From positions 2,014,402 through 2,078,401 of the forward strand of contig PTFA01000017.1 of assembly GCA_003342895.1 (NCBI GenBank): a DNA stretch of 64,000 bases, given 5' to 3'. Below the pieces are notes generated by a model. That model was not told where the DNA came from. It did not search any database and worked only from the letters and a program-made list of their open reading frames with translations. Origin of the DNA: Casuarius casuarius (Eukaryota; Chordata; Aves; Casuariiformes; Casuariidae). A program made the translations under genes and the position numbers. The stretch's first letter is position 1, and each line of letters opens with the position of its first letter. Shown piece by piece: positions 14,501-29,500 of the stretch.

Positions 14501-17500
14501 TGATTGCTGTTTTTGTTGCCTCTCCCCCATTGCTGCAAAGTCAAAAAAACCCTTGAACAAACTGAAACAAAACCCAACAAGTTATTCTTGAACTTGGCAG
14601 GGGGAGGAGGATAGGGGCTTAGGGAAATGGAGGAGGAACTGAGTTGAGGAAGGAGTGTCTCTGGGGCCATTAACAGTTATGAATTCATAAACTGAGACTT
14701 AATGTCTCCGATCCCTAAATCGATAGCTAAGGAGGATGCCATGCGTACAAAACAGGGAGAGAGCACTGAACACCTTTCTGTACACCCTTAGGACTTGCCA
14801 CTTTGTGGTGTGTTTGTTCCCCTGTGGAAATAAGGAAACAGATCTCAGCAGCACAGAGTACTTTGGGGCTTCTAAATCCAAGCAAAAATTTTTGTGACTG
14901 AAGTTGCCAAGTTATTGAACAGGAGCTTGTTTTTGAAAGGGGAGGAAGGGAGAAAATCCTTTCATAAATGAGTATTAGGAAGCTTTCAAATTTATCCTGC
15001 TTTTTGAAAGAGGTGATATTGATTCATTTTACAACTTACCCCGTAGCTTCAGAGGAAAATTTTTGAGCTGAATACTTCTCACTATGAGTAAGAATGTCAG
15101 ACTCCAACCCTGGGTTAAGGCAAAACACAACAGACAGTGGGATGGGGTGGAGAGCAAGTTAGAACACAATACAAAACTGAAGTCACACTATATCTGTAAG
15201 CATAATTTTATCATACCTTAATTCTGGTCGTTCGGTGTTCTGAACACTGTTCACACAAGCCTTAAAATTTAGTTTTATTATGTATTAAACTACTATATTT
15301 TCATTAGGTTTGTGACCCCACAGAGGGATTCAGAGAAATAAAGGAGGAGCAGATAATGGGGCATGATGGAGAGACAGGTAAATGAGAGGCTTATGCAGAC
15401 AGGGAAGTGAGAGGAAAGCTTCTGGGATTAAGAAAGCATGGTAGAGTAAGCAGACAGATAAATTATGTGGCAACACTGCAATGATCAAATTAGCTAACTG
15501 GCAAGGGAATCGGTGAGCAGTTTCTGGAGGCTGCAAGCTATCTGGCAGTACTGAAGTGGCAAAAATACAGCACGACTGATTTAGAAGAACTGATGAGAGG
15601 CTATGAAGGTGTCTTGCAGAAGCCTTCTTTGGAAAAAATGGAAGATAATTTTATAGTCCTTTCTCATATCTGTACTTAGTCATTTCAATTTGAAAAGTCT
15701 TAGTATACTGAAGCTGTCTTCATATGGAAGCCTTTCCCTTGATCATTCTCTCCCTTCTTCATGTTGTTTCTAGCTCTACGAGTTTAGTTTCTTTTTGAGG
15801 TACAGCCTCAGTTTGTATACATTACTGAAGACTAGCGTGTTGGATATTTATGTAAAGACATCGTGATGTTTTTGATTTTACCTGCTGTCCATTTCCTGTT
15901 AATTCTAGCACTTTGACTGTGGGGTTTTTGGTGTTTTGTTTAGCACTGGGATGTTTTCATAATTTCAGAGCATGGAATGACATTTGACATACTGTCATTT
16001 GTACAATTTATATGAATTTTGGGGATGATGTAGGTTTGAGATAATGCACGTTTTAGAGCTGACATAAACACAATATTCACATGCACAAAACACCTCATCT
16101 TGGTTTCACACAGAGCCAAGGCTGCCCTAATCTAGTGTTGGGGATGGTCCTGCTCTGAGCAGCAGATTAGGCTAGATAACCTCCAGAGGTCCCTTCCAAC
16201 CAGCATTTGTGTGATTCACTCTGCTGGTGGGGCTTGCGATGGGGGAAGCTAAGATATTTGATGTTGGGTCAGAAAGTTGGTGTTCTTACCTCAAAAGCTT
16301 AATGTAATTTCTTTTATTGTATTGATAGCACCACAGACCCTGAAACAAATTGTAAGCTGTCAGGCATACAGATCCTGAAGTGTGGGAGATGAAATAGGGA
16401 TAAATATTTGTCTTGGTCCAGCATAACAGATGCTGTATATTATCAAACAATGCGTTTCCGTATTGACTTACAGAAGTTGATTGTAGCCTAAATTAAGTTA
16501 TGATGTTTCTGTTCTGTACTTGCTTGGTCAGCGTGCTTTTGGGGATTACTTCAGAAGGCAATAACTGTTCCTAAGTTTGTGGGTTATAATAAATGATATG
16601 TTGGGTTTGTAATGCACAATGTGCATCTAATTATGCTGGTGCGAAAAATATAGTTTAATAAGAGATATCTAAACTGATTTTTGTATTTGATAATGTCCTT
16701 TGTTAGCTTAATATATACTTGTTTAAAATAAACAAAATTTAGCACACAAAAGTACATTTTAATAGTGATCTGTTCCTTCCTTTATAAGGACTGAACAAAT
16801 AACAGCATTTCCTGGTAAGAGATAGAATCTTTTAGTTTTGAATCTTTAGTATACTGTTTTTTAGGGTTTGGTCCTTTGAAATAATCCTAATATTGGCTTC
16901 AAGGTTCATCATTTGATGTCCAAAAGTCTTTATCTGTGCAGTGGCCTATTCTAAACAGAGTCTTGCTCTATGTAGTATAGTCTTTTTCTTTAAAGTTGTG
17001 CTCTTTCAACCAATAAATAGCACATCTTAATGTTATCATTAATATTTAACCTGTTTTCACACAAGGCAGAGCTGAGTCAAAGTTTGTCTCGTCTTGGAAG
17101 CAGTTAGTGATTTCTATTTTATTTTATTTTTATTTTTCATGCATTTCTTTCTTTTTCAGGAAAGCTCAAATGCATGCCAAGTTCTCTGATATCGTGGTAG
17201 GCATAGGCTTGAACTTGTTTTTAGGGACTAATTTTGTTCTAAGCTTTGCTTACCCAACTTTTTTTTTTTTAATATATGAACAACAGTGAAACTTGGGTAT
17301 TATTTTGGGAGAATCTGGTTAGTTTCAAACAGGTTTGGTTAGAGAATGTTGACCAGTAAAATGGATTTACCCCCACACTTCTCTTTCATTTTATTTCCTG
17401 TAAAACTGAAAGAAGATGCTAACTTTCTCTTTGAATGCCCATTAGAGATGACTGGTATGAATTTCAGAACAACCTGAATTCAGTCAATCTGAAGAAAAAA

Positions 17501-20500
17501 TGCTTTTTGAAGAATATTCAAGTATTTGCTGCAAAAATTTACACTGTGCTTGTGACATCACAGGCAGTACATAACTAGTTATAAATCTGTTTACTCATAT
17601 TAATGTTCTCTGTCACCTAATGTGCACAGAAACATGAGTTTTTGCTACAAATGAGATGTTGCTGGTCTTAGTCTGACAACTCATTACATAAGGAACTGAG
17701 CCGTTTTACAGCGAATGTTAATCCTTTAGGACATGCAAATGCTTAATTTACCAGAAACCATTATCTGCTACTGGTACTGCTGACAAAGTAATTGTAGTAC
17801 TTGTAAACCTGCTCCTGGCTACCTAGGTAGGGATCAGCAAACTGTAAACAGTACTGAAAAGGGGTTGCTAAATATTTTAAATCTCTCCAGTGATGAAAAA
17901 AATGTCTTGAAGAGGCTATTAATCTCTACAGCTCTGTTTTCATTACTCTTGCAAACAAACATTTTTGTTTGTCCTAAGTGATTTTTTTTGTTGTAAATAG
18001 TGAATTCTAAACCCTCTAAAGAAAACATAGTCAAATGAGTCAAAAATTCTGATGTTGTGTTTAATGATAATTCAACACTTAAATGATATTTAACCAATAA
18101 TTTTTTTCTTACTAAAATTGATAAATATTCATCAAAATAAGCTTATGACCACTGTTTGTTTTCCAGATTTTTTCTCCAGTCTGAAGAATTTTAATTAAGA
18201 AAGGAATACAGCTTTGTGTGTGTGTGTGGGGGGGGTTTCTCTCTCCTTGTAGTTCAGATGCTCCGTGTTGAGCTCCATCGTTCTTTCAGCTGAAGTAGAA
18301 TTTATGTGGCTTCTCCCACACTCAGACAGTATTGCTCAGTATTGGCCCTGGATCCTCTGGGTTCAAGATTGCAAATCCTGGACATAGCCAAATGAGTTGT
18401 CAGGCTGACTGCTGAAAACAGCCAGCTTTCTATAAGTATTTTCAGGAATAATCACTAAGCCAGCACTTGTTTCCCTTCACAGTACATGCAGAGTCTGTCT
18501 GCTTGTGCATGAAGGAATCATGAGAGATGGCAGATTTTTTTCATAGAAGAATTATCTTCTTAGATGAGCTAGAAGTAGAGTTCCCGGATAGGAGAATACA
18601 GTTGTTTTTTATCAACCAACTGACAATTGTGCCTCAGTGTAAATAAAGCAAAATCTGTATATAGTAATGATGGATGGATTGTAGGATAGATAGGGGATAA
18701 TGTTATTCTACCATCTTGCAGTCACTTTTTCAGATCTGAACTCATTTATTTTATTTTCTGTATTTGATTTCAGAAGAAACAATGCGGGTGACAGGGAGAA
18801 GGCGCTACAAGTTATGCTTCAAGTCCTGCAGACGTGTGATCACCCTGCTCCAGATATGTTTTGCTTATGTGGGAGGATCTACAAGGATATGTTTCTTGAT
18901 TCTGACTGTAAAGATACCAGTAGTCGAGATCATGCCATTGAATGGTAACAGCAAAAACCCCCAAAAATCTCTATTTAAAAAATTTTTCAGACTTTTCTAC
19001 TTCTGAAAAGCAGGGCTGTGACAATTAAAAAAGATCACATGTTCTACTTGTTCTCTTTTTAACACAGTCCTGTTTGAGCAATTGGTTTACTGAGAACCGG
19101 GTCTTTGGGCATGTGTTTTTTGAGGGAAGGATTGGCAGTGATTTACTGTGTGGTGTTCTGTGTGTTTTTTTTTTTTTTTTTGGAGAGCACTTATTTATAT
19201 ATACATATATATTTATTTTTAAGTTTTGCTTGCTTCTTTTTATAGGCTTCATTATGAATATAGAATGATACACAGATGATTTATTGAAGGAGGTACTCAC
19301 CTAACATAATGTTCACATATGTATGTTTGTATAATCATAAAAACTACTGCTGATTACAATGATGTAAGTTAGCATTTTGGGTTTGTGTGGCAACTGTGAA
19401 AGTACCTCTCTCTGTCTCAATTTTTCCCCAAATCACCTTAACAACACAGTATGGATGGGTAGTAGTGAACTTTCAGGATTCAGATGGATCTCTGATTCTG
19501 CACCAGTTTGTGGGATGTGTTCAGCTTCTCTCAACTGTGTCTCAGTTACTTTTGATGAATGCGAAGTTTTGAAACAAAGGATTTGGAGCCTTTTTATAAA
19601 ACTCAACCTGAAGACTAGTATTTTTATGGCTTTTCTCATACCAGTAATATAATAAAATTTTATGTTCTATTGCATTTAAGAGTTAGTTTTGCAATAACTG
19701 GTTCCAACTTGATTTTCACAAAACTGCACAAGCTGGTAGGACATAAAATTGTAAGCAAAAGCTTTTCTTTCTCACCATTAGAGGAAAAAAAGCACTTTAT
19801 TTCAAATGGCCTTTGCTAAGAGTGCCATTGGTACCAGCTAGCCATATAGTCCTTGCAGTAAACTGATAGCTTAAAACACGTACTAAAACTTTGTAGTATT
19901 TAGTTCTGTTACACAGTGAGATGTTAGCTCTTGACTCCTCTCTGCAGGTATCGCAAAGGATTTGAACTCCAGTCAACTCTGTACTCTGGAATTAACCTCG
20001 CAGTTCTGCTACTTGTTGCAGGGCAACAGTTCGAAAGCTCAATGGAACTGAGAAAAATAGGTGAGTATCCACACAGCGCCACAGACAAGCTCCTGCCCTC
20101 TTTCCCAATGAAAAAAAATGGACAATGTTTATAGAGATGGGCTGTATGGAGAGAAAGGCAGTCCAGGCTTTTTAATAGTGGATCTTGGATGGCAGTCTAC
20201 AACAAAGGGATCTTGAAGGAATATTTGTTCATTCTTGCCTTCGGGTGGCTTTCTAGCAAGTAGGCCAACCTAAAGGGCCCCACAGATGGGAAGGGAACAA
20301 GGAAGAACTGCATTCAGCACTGTCTGTAAACTGCCCCCTCAGCGCCACTGAGATTATCCCATTGCGTAGCCAACAGGGGACAAAGGCAGGAGGTGACACA
20401 GCATGGCCCAGCTTTCCTTAGTGAAGCCAAGAAAGAGTCCATGGGGTTTCTGTTGTCCCTGAACTGAAAGATCCCCCAGCAATATCACATGGAAGGCTCT

Positions 20501-23500
20501 ACCAGGATGGTTAGTAGTCTACCTAGATTCAGATGTCTTCGATATAAGTGCTAACTAAAATCCACCACTCTACAGATAGGTCTATAAATAGATCATGTGG
20601 TAGAAACAGATCTTCAGTTCTTCTTAGAAAAATAGTAGTTGATAATTGTATTTGGAATCAAATCCTGTCTGAAACACACACGTGAACCTCAAAGGTGAAG
20701 AACGCAAAGGCAGCTTTAAACCGCTCCAGCGTCCTTACTCTGGTGAGGATTTGCGTAAGCCTCTGACCACTGATCTCTTGCAGCAGATGCAGATCTTAAG
20801 GACACAGAGATGCACAGCTTACGCTGAAAATCAGGAGGCAGATAGCCCAGGCAGATAGCACAAGAGCTTTTTCAGCATCATGTGTGGTAGGAGTTCTGGC
20901 TGTCTGAAATGTATTGGGGATGTTAGTTGCAAAAATTCTTTCTTTTCTTTTTTTTTTCTTTTTTTAAACACTAATGATGAGTCAAGTCTTATTAGTCTTG
21001 GTATGAATTTTGTTTGAATATGGTTTTAGTGATAGAAAAAAATACATATATTTTCACATTTTACAGGTGTACGGTTAAACAGTTTACTGGGAAGAAAAGG
21101 AAGCCTAGAAAAAATGAACAATTACTGGGATGTGGGGCAGTTCTTCAGTGTGAGCATGCTGGCTAACGATGTTGGTAAAGCAGTACAGGCAGCAGAGAAA
21201 CTTTTTAAGCTGAAACCTCCAGTATGGTATGTGGTACAAGGCTGAACCTTAAGTATCCAGCTCTGGGAAATGCACAAAACAACCCTGTAGACACTTGGTG
21301 ACTTAACTGGATCTTTAAATCTCAGATTTTTGTAATTCTGTGACTTTATACTCTGTTCTTATATTTTGGGAGGAAAAGAGGACGAGGCATTGGTAGGAAA
21401 TTAAGTTATCCTTCATTGTTGGTTTTAGATTCCATTGAAGCACACGTCTTATATGAAATTATTTTGAAATTAGTGATGATTCCTTGTGAAACAGAGCTCT
21501 TTTCAGAGTCTAGATAGCTGCTGCCCATCCCTCCTATTTTGTGGCTTATATCTTTTTTTAATCACTGTGTAACTACTCATATAACTGTACTCTTTTCCAA
21601 TTAGATACTGTTCATGAATGTCCATGTGAGCTTATGACTTAAGGTTTTCACTAAACTTGCTGTTCTTTCAAAAAATCTGTAAAAATGAACACAATAATTT
21701 TCATTTATAGTAGCTTTTAAAATAAATTTAATTTTGCTGTGGATTACATTTGCAGTTACTTTGTTGGATGTGTAAGTCAGTAAAGTGCTTTTAGTATCTG
21801 GTCAAATTCTGTTTTCTCTCTGTTAACTCACTAATTCAATACATTCTAGGTACTTGAAATCATTAGTTCAGAATGTGATGTTAATTCAGCATTTCAAGAA
21901 ACTCACCACAGAACATTCTCCTAGACAAGAAAGATTGACATTCTGGCTAGATATAATTTTTGAGGCAACGAAAGAAACAACTAATGGACTGAGATTTCCA
22001 GTAAGATGTTATGCTAAACAAGTTCTGTATGTCTTATGTTTCTGGATAGGATATAACAGGAATTGAAAGACTCTAAACATAGCAGTTGCATGCTTAGCTG
22101 CCTGTTGTTTCACTGCATTAACCAAAACCCTGTATTCTGTTAATCTTTTTATTTTTTTTAACATTTAACCCACCATCCTAAAAGCATCCTAAAAAATACT
22201 TTTAAGTCTACTGTAACAAGTCATGATGATACAGTTCTGCATATAGGAACACAACCTCTTCCTGCCTTGCCCTGACTTTCAGTCCCCGCCCCCCCAATTA
22301 TTTGGTCCTCACTGAGGTTACTTATTATCTATATCAGAGTATTGTTTTTTTTCTTAAGATGCTCTTGTGTAAAAGCTGTTGTTTTACTAATGAAAAATTT
22401 TCTCTTCTCAGGTTTTAGCGATAGAGCCAACTAAAGTCTACCAGCCTGCATATGTGTCAATCAACAATGAAGCAGATGAGAGATCTCTGTCTTTGTGGCA
22501 TGTCTCTCCCACTGAGATGGTAAAACTACTGGCAGATGTGTTTCATATATTCTGTGCTTGATTCATTGTGCTCAAAGTGCCTTTTTCACATGTAGATTTT
22601 GGAGCACTTTACAATTCTTTGAAGTTTGTTACATTTCTGTGAAGCACAAGCCTCAATATCTCTTTCATGCACATGTGGAAAATAGACTTTTTACAGAGAA
22701 AATGAAAGGGGAGTCTAAGATTAGAACTCACGTGTTCTTAACCTCTAATTCCAAGCTTATTTCACTTGGCTATGTTTCTTAGAAGTGTTGGGCTGCTTGC
22801 CCTGCTCCTGATATTTCTCATTAGAATTGTGTGTGTTTTATTAAGATATACAGAAAGTAGAGACCAATATTGAGGAGTTGTAAAAGTTTCTGCAACTATA
22901 GAAGTAGAAACTAGGAAAAAAATGTACAAGTCTGTGACAAAGAAATGCCAAGAGATAAGATTTTTGGTGTCCTGGATTGTTGGATAAAGTATAAGAGATT
23001 AGGAAAGGAGTATGCACAGTTATAGACTATGTAATCATTTAGAAGTGAGAAATAATTTCAGTTTCATATTGGGAGAGCTGAAATGCAGAAGGTATTTGCC
23101 CAACCCTCCCTAATGTCAGGAAGACATAGGTGGAGGATAGACTAAAAGTGTAGAAAGGTGAATTGTGGAAAAGAGACATGTTAGTCAAAACAAAAGAAGA
23201 CCACGTAATTACCAGGACCTGTAAACTTCTTTTCCGGTACACTGTACTACTTCACTACTACTAGTGAATGTGTCTGTGTCTGACACAATTTTGCTTTATG
23301 GAACAAATTATTTGGGCCTATCTAGCAGTGCTAAATAAGACCCAGCTGGTAGCTAGAGATTTACGAAGGACTACATTCCTAGGCCTTCCTCCATTGTGCC
23401 TCCCTGGGCCAAAGCTACTGGCTAAATGCCTCTTAGGAAGTTTCCACTCCCTTTGAGCCTGAGCAGCTTAGAGAAGATTGGAGTACAGAGTCTGCTCCAT

Positions 23501-26500
23501 GTTTAATGTAAGAAGTTGATGTATGGAGTCAAAATGTAATGTTTAGTAAGTTGTACTTCAAGCTTTATTCTTCAAGTTGAATTTTACATGAGGAAATGCA
23601 GCCTTTTCTCCTACCTTTCTCTGATTAATTTTACCTTGAGTAGAACAGCAATGTATGGCCTTTTCCCACCTAGACATCAAGCTTATTTGAAATTACAAAA
23701 CAAACAAACAAACACACACACACACACACAGAGGTGGCTGAAAAGATGACTTTTGACTTGGAAAAACTTTGTTTTATTATGCTTTGATTTTCTTTTCAGT
23801 AGTAATTCAGGATATACATCTTTGATATAGATACAGATCTTGATTGATACCGATCTTTCTTCTTTACAGAAGCAGATTCACGAATGGAATTTTACAGCTT
23901 CCTCCATTAGGGGAATAAGGTTGGTATGTCTGAAAACAGTTAAGCATGGTTTTATGATTGCCTTAAGTGGGAAATCTGGATTCTACCTTAACCCTCTGCT
24001 TTGCATGGCCTGTTACAAAAGCTTCTTCTGTTCAACTTGGCTTGAAAAAATGTCACAAGAAAGTTTTCCATGCATGATCAGAGCTGTATATTTCTAATGA
24101 GAATACTCATCTAAAATGTGTGTGTGTATTCTTTTCTAGATTTACCTGTTTTCAATTGTGTACCTGCATTTTTTTGTATTTATTAAGCTTCTCAATTAAT
24201 GAGACCGTACTTCATTGTCCATTGTACCAGCAGCTAGAATTCAGAGAAGGAAATTGAAATCTCTTTTCTATGATTGCCTTTTCTATTTAAAAGTCTCCTA
24301 GCTAAAACTTGGTTCTCTAGAGAACTGTTAAATGAGGCATAGACATATTTTGCACTGAGAAAAAAATCCTTGGGCTGGAAGCAGACGGCTAGCAAAGTGT
24401 CTCAAGGATTAGCTTTTAAGTAGTTAAAGTAGTTACATTTTGTTACAGCTAGATTAATGAAAACACTAATGATAAAAAACTAGATCTCCAAATAGTAGTA
24501 CAAAGGAAGATTAGAATATTACACAGAAAGAACAGGATTGTTCTGTGGAACTGAATTAATAGAAAAGAATTGCATTTGGTGTAAACAACTGCAAAATACA
24601 TTTCAGAGCTTACTTACACATCCTAAGGTGGGCCACTTTGCTGCCAGAAAAGGAAGAGACACTGCAAACCAGAGGAGCCATAAGCACAGGGAACACAGCT
24701 CGGCATTTCCCTGAGTTTGCAAATCACTTCATTGGTGGAGCAGGCCTTCCTAGGGCCATTACCTGAGATATGTGTAACAAGCTTAAGTGCTTGAGAAACC
24801 TGTGATACAAACACAGCAGCAATTTAGGTACCTAATGAGTTCTGTAGCTGTCAAAGCAGTAGATTTCTGGGTTACAGTTTTGACCATAGGCATCTAAGTT
24901 TTTTGGTTCCAAGTTTGTCTTCTCTGAACTTGCACAATTTATTTAAGCAAATAACCTCAGAGAAAAACCACTTCTCTGGATAAGATGAGTGGTAATTGCT
25001 CTGAAGGTCTTCAGTTGTGCATTTGGACAGAGATTGTCCCATACCTTCATTATTTGTTTCTAAGAACAGTTTTTCATTTAAATGAATTGAATCTGATATT
25101 TCATTCTGCTAGTCCAATGTAATATGAATGGATGTAAAGCTGTTATTGAAATCCATGGAGCTGCTGAGCATAACTCAGGAAAACATTTCTAAAACACAAA
25201 TTAATTACCTTCAGTCAACACATTGCACGGAAATTAATCTCAGCTTGGAAAGATAACTTTTAATTAAAGGGAGATAAGTAATTCGTTTGCTTTGATTCTT
25301 AATCATTGCTGGGAAGTACAAAGCTCAAAGAGGCAAATTTTTTTATACTTAATGGAGTTGTGTGTTTGTTCTGTGTGACAACTTAAAATTGTCATACTTT
25401 TCAAATTGCATTAGTATGCAATATTTTGAAATATTTTTGGTATGGAATATTAGTGGTGGTTGCTCAGTGTTCATAATTAAAAAAAAAATTCTCCTGCTCT
25501 ATTCCTTCTCATAGTTACATCCAAAATAAACTTTTCTCAATGTAACTTTTACAGTATATCCAAGTTTGATGAGCGATGTTGTTTTCTTTATGTCCATGAC
25601 AATTCTGATGACTTTCAGATCTACTTTTCTACAGAAAACCAGTGTAGTAGGTAAGTTCATTGTGTGTGGGTATTACATGTGAGATCTCTGCCCCGAATAC
25701 AACTGGTTTAGTAAAGATTGAAAGCTGTCTATTTTGGTTGAAAAATAAAGTATCTGTTCTCTTATTTTCATCATTTCCTTTCCTGATTTAGAAACAGTGA
25801 GCTAAATTCAGTGATTTATGAGGCAATGAGAGCAATGTCCCATTACACTTAAATTGCTCTTTGGTTCTGATCAGTTTACCTTACCTTACTGATCATTAGA
25901 TCGGAAAAAATGGCTTAGGTTAAAGTAGCTTATTCCAACTTATAACTATTATCTTCTTTTTCTGTCTGTCATAGCAAACATGGCATGTAAGGTACTATAT
26001 TGGTTTAGATTCCCTCATATACCTTTTCAGTTGGATTTAGGTAAGAACAACTAGATGTAATGCAAATTGTAGCTTATATTATTTCACAGATACCTGTTAT
26101 GGTTAGCATTGTGTATTTGAATATTCTCTGTAGATGAACATGTTGTCTCTGAACAATAAGCATGCTAACCGAATTTCAGGCCTAAATCTTTATAGACCAG
26201 ATTCTTTTGGGGGATTGGTATTTAGCATGTAAACCTTCCAATGTTAAAGTAGGATTGATTTGTTAATATAATTAATATTTAGGGATGGACTGTCTATTTA
26301 TTTTTCTTGCAATACTTATTATACATATATTACATATGCTTTTCAATGTGTAGATGTTCTTGGTCATATGAAACAGGATAAGCATGGAGAAAGTAAATAA
26401 TAAAAGAAACCTATGTCTAAACATGCTAGTCAGTGTGTTAGTTTGAAACCAAAGCCTACCATGTAAAAAATCAGTTTAATCTCTTCCTGAGAGGATATTT

Positions 26501-29500
26501 TTCTTTGATCCTGTGATATTTATTGTTTTTCAGATTCTGTGGTTTGGTTAAAGAAATTTTGTCTGATGCGGTTGGTAATACTTTGGAACTAGAAGGAGAA
26601 ATTGATGGTGACACTTTGGAGGTATGTCAAGGATAAAAAATCTAAAAACTCCAAAACTTGTTTTCTGTTTTCTCTGCATTTTTCATATCAGTATCCTGGA
26701 AAGATAAGAAATAACATTTAAACTTAGCTGTATGTGAAATTTCAAATCTTAGGAAAATATTTGTATACAAGAATTGCTTTCATTTAAAAAAGAAGTTTTT
26801 AATGAAGTGAGCCTGTTGCTGCTGTGATGTAAGCTGTATAAATCCTTAATGAAGTGAGTTATTGATCTTTTGTTTACATAGCAAACAGTCTGTAGATGAG
26901 AATCATCTAATGACACCTGACTCCGGTGGATGAAAAGAGAAGACATGAAAGAAATTCTGGGAAAAAGCCATTTAGGAAATGTGCTTCAATTTTTCTAGCC
27001 AGTGTCTGATAACACTGTTTCTCCAGATAAATTCATTTGACAGGCTTCTTCTGTCACAGGGATTTCCAGATGTTTAGGATCAGTTTAATCTCTTGTATTT
27101 TAAGCTCTTCACTGGAACATAAACCTGAGGAGCCTAGTTACTGTAGCCTGTCTTTGTAATCAGTACAGAGAGAGATGAACCTGGAAAGGGTTATTCAGAT
27201 TTTATGGGTCCAAGTTAGGTGAGGTGAATGCATGCCTTCATAAGACACACTGTTTTCCTCACAGCAGATATTCAGGTCTGTAGCACTGAGTACATATTCT
27301 GTGTTTCAGTTTGTGTTGCGCTCTGTAAAGCCATCACAAAAAGTAGGCTGTAATTTTTTTGTTGTTGTTGTTCAGGCAAACTCAGTCAATCCAACTGCTG
27401 TCTGTAAAACAACTTTTGTGGTTGGTTTGAGTTGCTTATCTTTCTGACTGCATCCCATTCTAGCAACTCTGTTACGATTCAGAACAACTTTTTGTGATAG
27501 CCTTTTGTACTACCTGAGGCTTCAAAAAAAGAATGTAGAAGACTCTATAGTACTGCTGTGTGTAGTTAAGTACAGTGGGGAAGAAGAGTTTTCACACTAA
27601 AGTTTGTGAATATGGACCACAGAATTCTCTGCTCAAGTGAAAAGACAAGATACGCACATTAAGCCAAGCTTAATACATATGTGTATGGTTTCAGCATTTA
27701 TTATAGAATAAAATAGAATCAGGAGTCTGCCTTGGCAAAGAAAGGGTATTATCTATAGCTGCAGATTTAACATTGCATATGTATGAACTTAGCTAATAGC
27801 AGGAAAGGAAAGGAAAAAGCATTTGAGAATGCACAGCAGGAAACAATCCTGCACGGGTCAATGAAGTATAGAGAAATGACTATAGGAATTAATTCTGGAT
27901 CTTTAAATTATATCATTGTACATATCCTGTAGTTTTCACAATTATTACCTTGTGGTTACTGCCCTTAGATCAGGAAATCAAGATGCAGAAGGGGCGGTTA
28001 ATTTGGTTAGTTTATAAATGGGCAAAGACATGCAATGTCTCTTGGCACCCTGAGATCTTACTTTTAAAAAGAGATAACGTGGAAAATGCACTGTCTTGAT
28101 GGGCTTGACAAGGACAAGAGAAAGCAGAAATTCTTACCATTAATAAAAGAGCTGTTCCTATTTGGGGAAGAGGAAAATAACCTTGAACACAGTTTTAGGG
28201 GGAGAAAACCTGATTTTGGATCTAACCTAACTGTTCCATCAGAATTCCTGTGAGAATGTTGTCCCAAAGGGCTGTGTATTTTGGATTGCAGTATCGTCTG
28301 AAAGCAACTATAACTTAGGTCTATAACAAGAATTTGGAATTAGAGTCAGTTTGGAATCTCAACGTATTTGTATCTGGATATTGATACTGAAGAAGGTCCT
28401 ATCACTTTAAGAGTACCTACTGCACTCGAATAGGATATCCTGGAGATCAGACTCTGCCCTGACCAAGTTCATACAGAAGGTCAGCTTTGAACTCTTGTTT
28501 ACTCCTACCTTATGGTTGAATTGCACATCCACTGTATCACACATTCAGATTTTTGGCAACCAGCAGGGATTTATTCCGTCTTTGTTTCTGGCTGTTGGAA
28601 GGAGAGGAGACAAATATAAAATGGCATGAAGTATAGACAGTCTGTTAAACTGTTTACTAACTAGCACTGAACTATGCATTTCAGCAGTTTTCATGTATCA
28701 TGGGACCCTGACTAGGGAACACAGGTTTCTCTACAGTAATTATAGAGTTGGCTTAGAACTTAGGAGCAAGCAGGGCTGCTGTCAATCTTAAATTCTGCAG
28801 TGTGGCTGCTGTCTTCTTTCTGCACAGTCTTATGTCATATGATAGCTGTGAAAGCTGGATATACTACTACCAAAGAACTTGACAAGTTTTACATATGGCA
28901 TTTTGGGTGAGTTGTGCCTATCATGTAACAGGATTATGTTATCAGCCATGAAATACTGAAACATGAAAAATGAAACTGTGTTATGGCTGTGCTAACTCTA
29001 GTTCAGTACCACTGACCAGAATATGTTGTTAGGATAAACAACAGACAGTTTTTCTTTAGCGGCCTCCATCTCATGGTGTGAAACTTAGGATCATTTCTGA
29101 GATGAAGAGAGAGGGAATTTCAGTGACACAAGGATGTTACAGTAGCAGAATCGCACTACCAACTGGAGGAGATTTCATGGAAGTAGACCTCAAGGCGGCA
29201 TTCTGTATATATATAGACCTCAAGGCGGCATTCTGTATGAGGTAGTCTTGTTGGATGAAGCAGAAAAAATGTGTATTGACAGAAATGTCAATACTTATGG
29301 CAATTGTAAAAGTTTTCTTTTTTGCATTTGCATTGAAATTCATATGAAGCCACAGAGGATAATCTGTAGTTTTCCCACATTGGGCATCTTTTTTCATACC
29401 TAGGATGACACAAAGGGAGGTCTGTGCACACCCGATCATCTCTGATAATACGAAACTGTCCAATTCATTTCTTAAATCTTTGCACAAGTGCTTTTACAGT

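Larger units (their letters stand above)
6584..18773 (+). other. MAP3K15 intron, 12.2 kb
   Basis: Largest intron in the window, uniformly AT-rich. It contains a single N at 8727, poly(A) tracts such as 13810-13824, the CR1 fragment near 16115-16220, and a (TG)n-G run at 18215-18235. No further ASK exon is needed, since the flanking exons join in frame on a split Arg codon and match the family without a gap. Confidence 0.75.
18945..23869 (+). other. MAP3K15 introns between the TPR-like and early PH-like exons
   Basis: Introns at 18945-19947, 20061-21066, 21227-21849, 22001-22411 and 22520-23869. I see only simple T-rich tracts and the (CA)n at 23697-23730; the remaining short reading frames look like chance. 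Confidence 0.65.

Noticed and set aside
18774..19006. Alternative frame reading through the donor at 18945
   Set aside because: The ASK-homologous frame and the consensus splice sites fix the exon; the other frame is a shadow.
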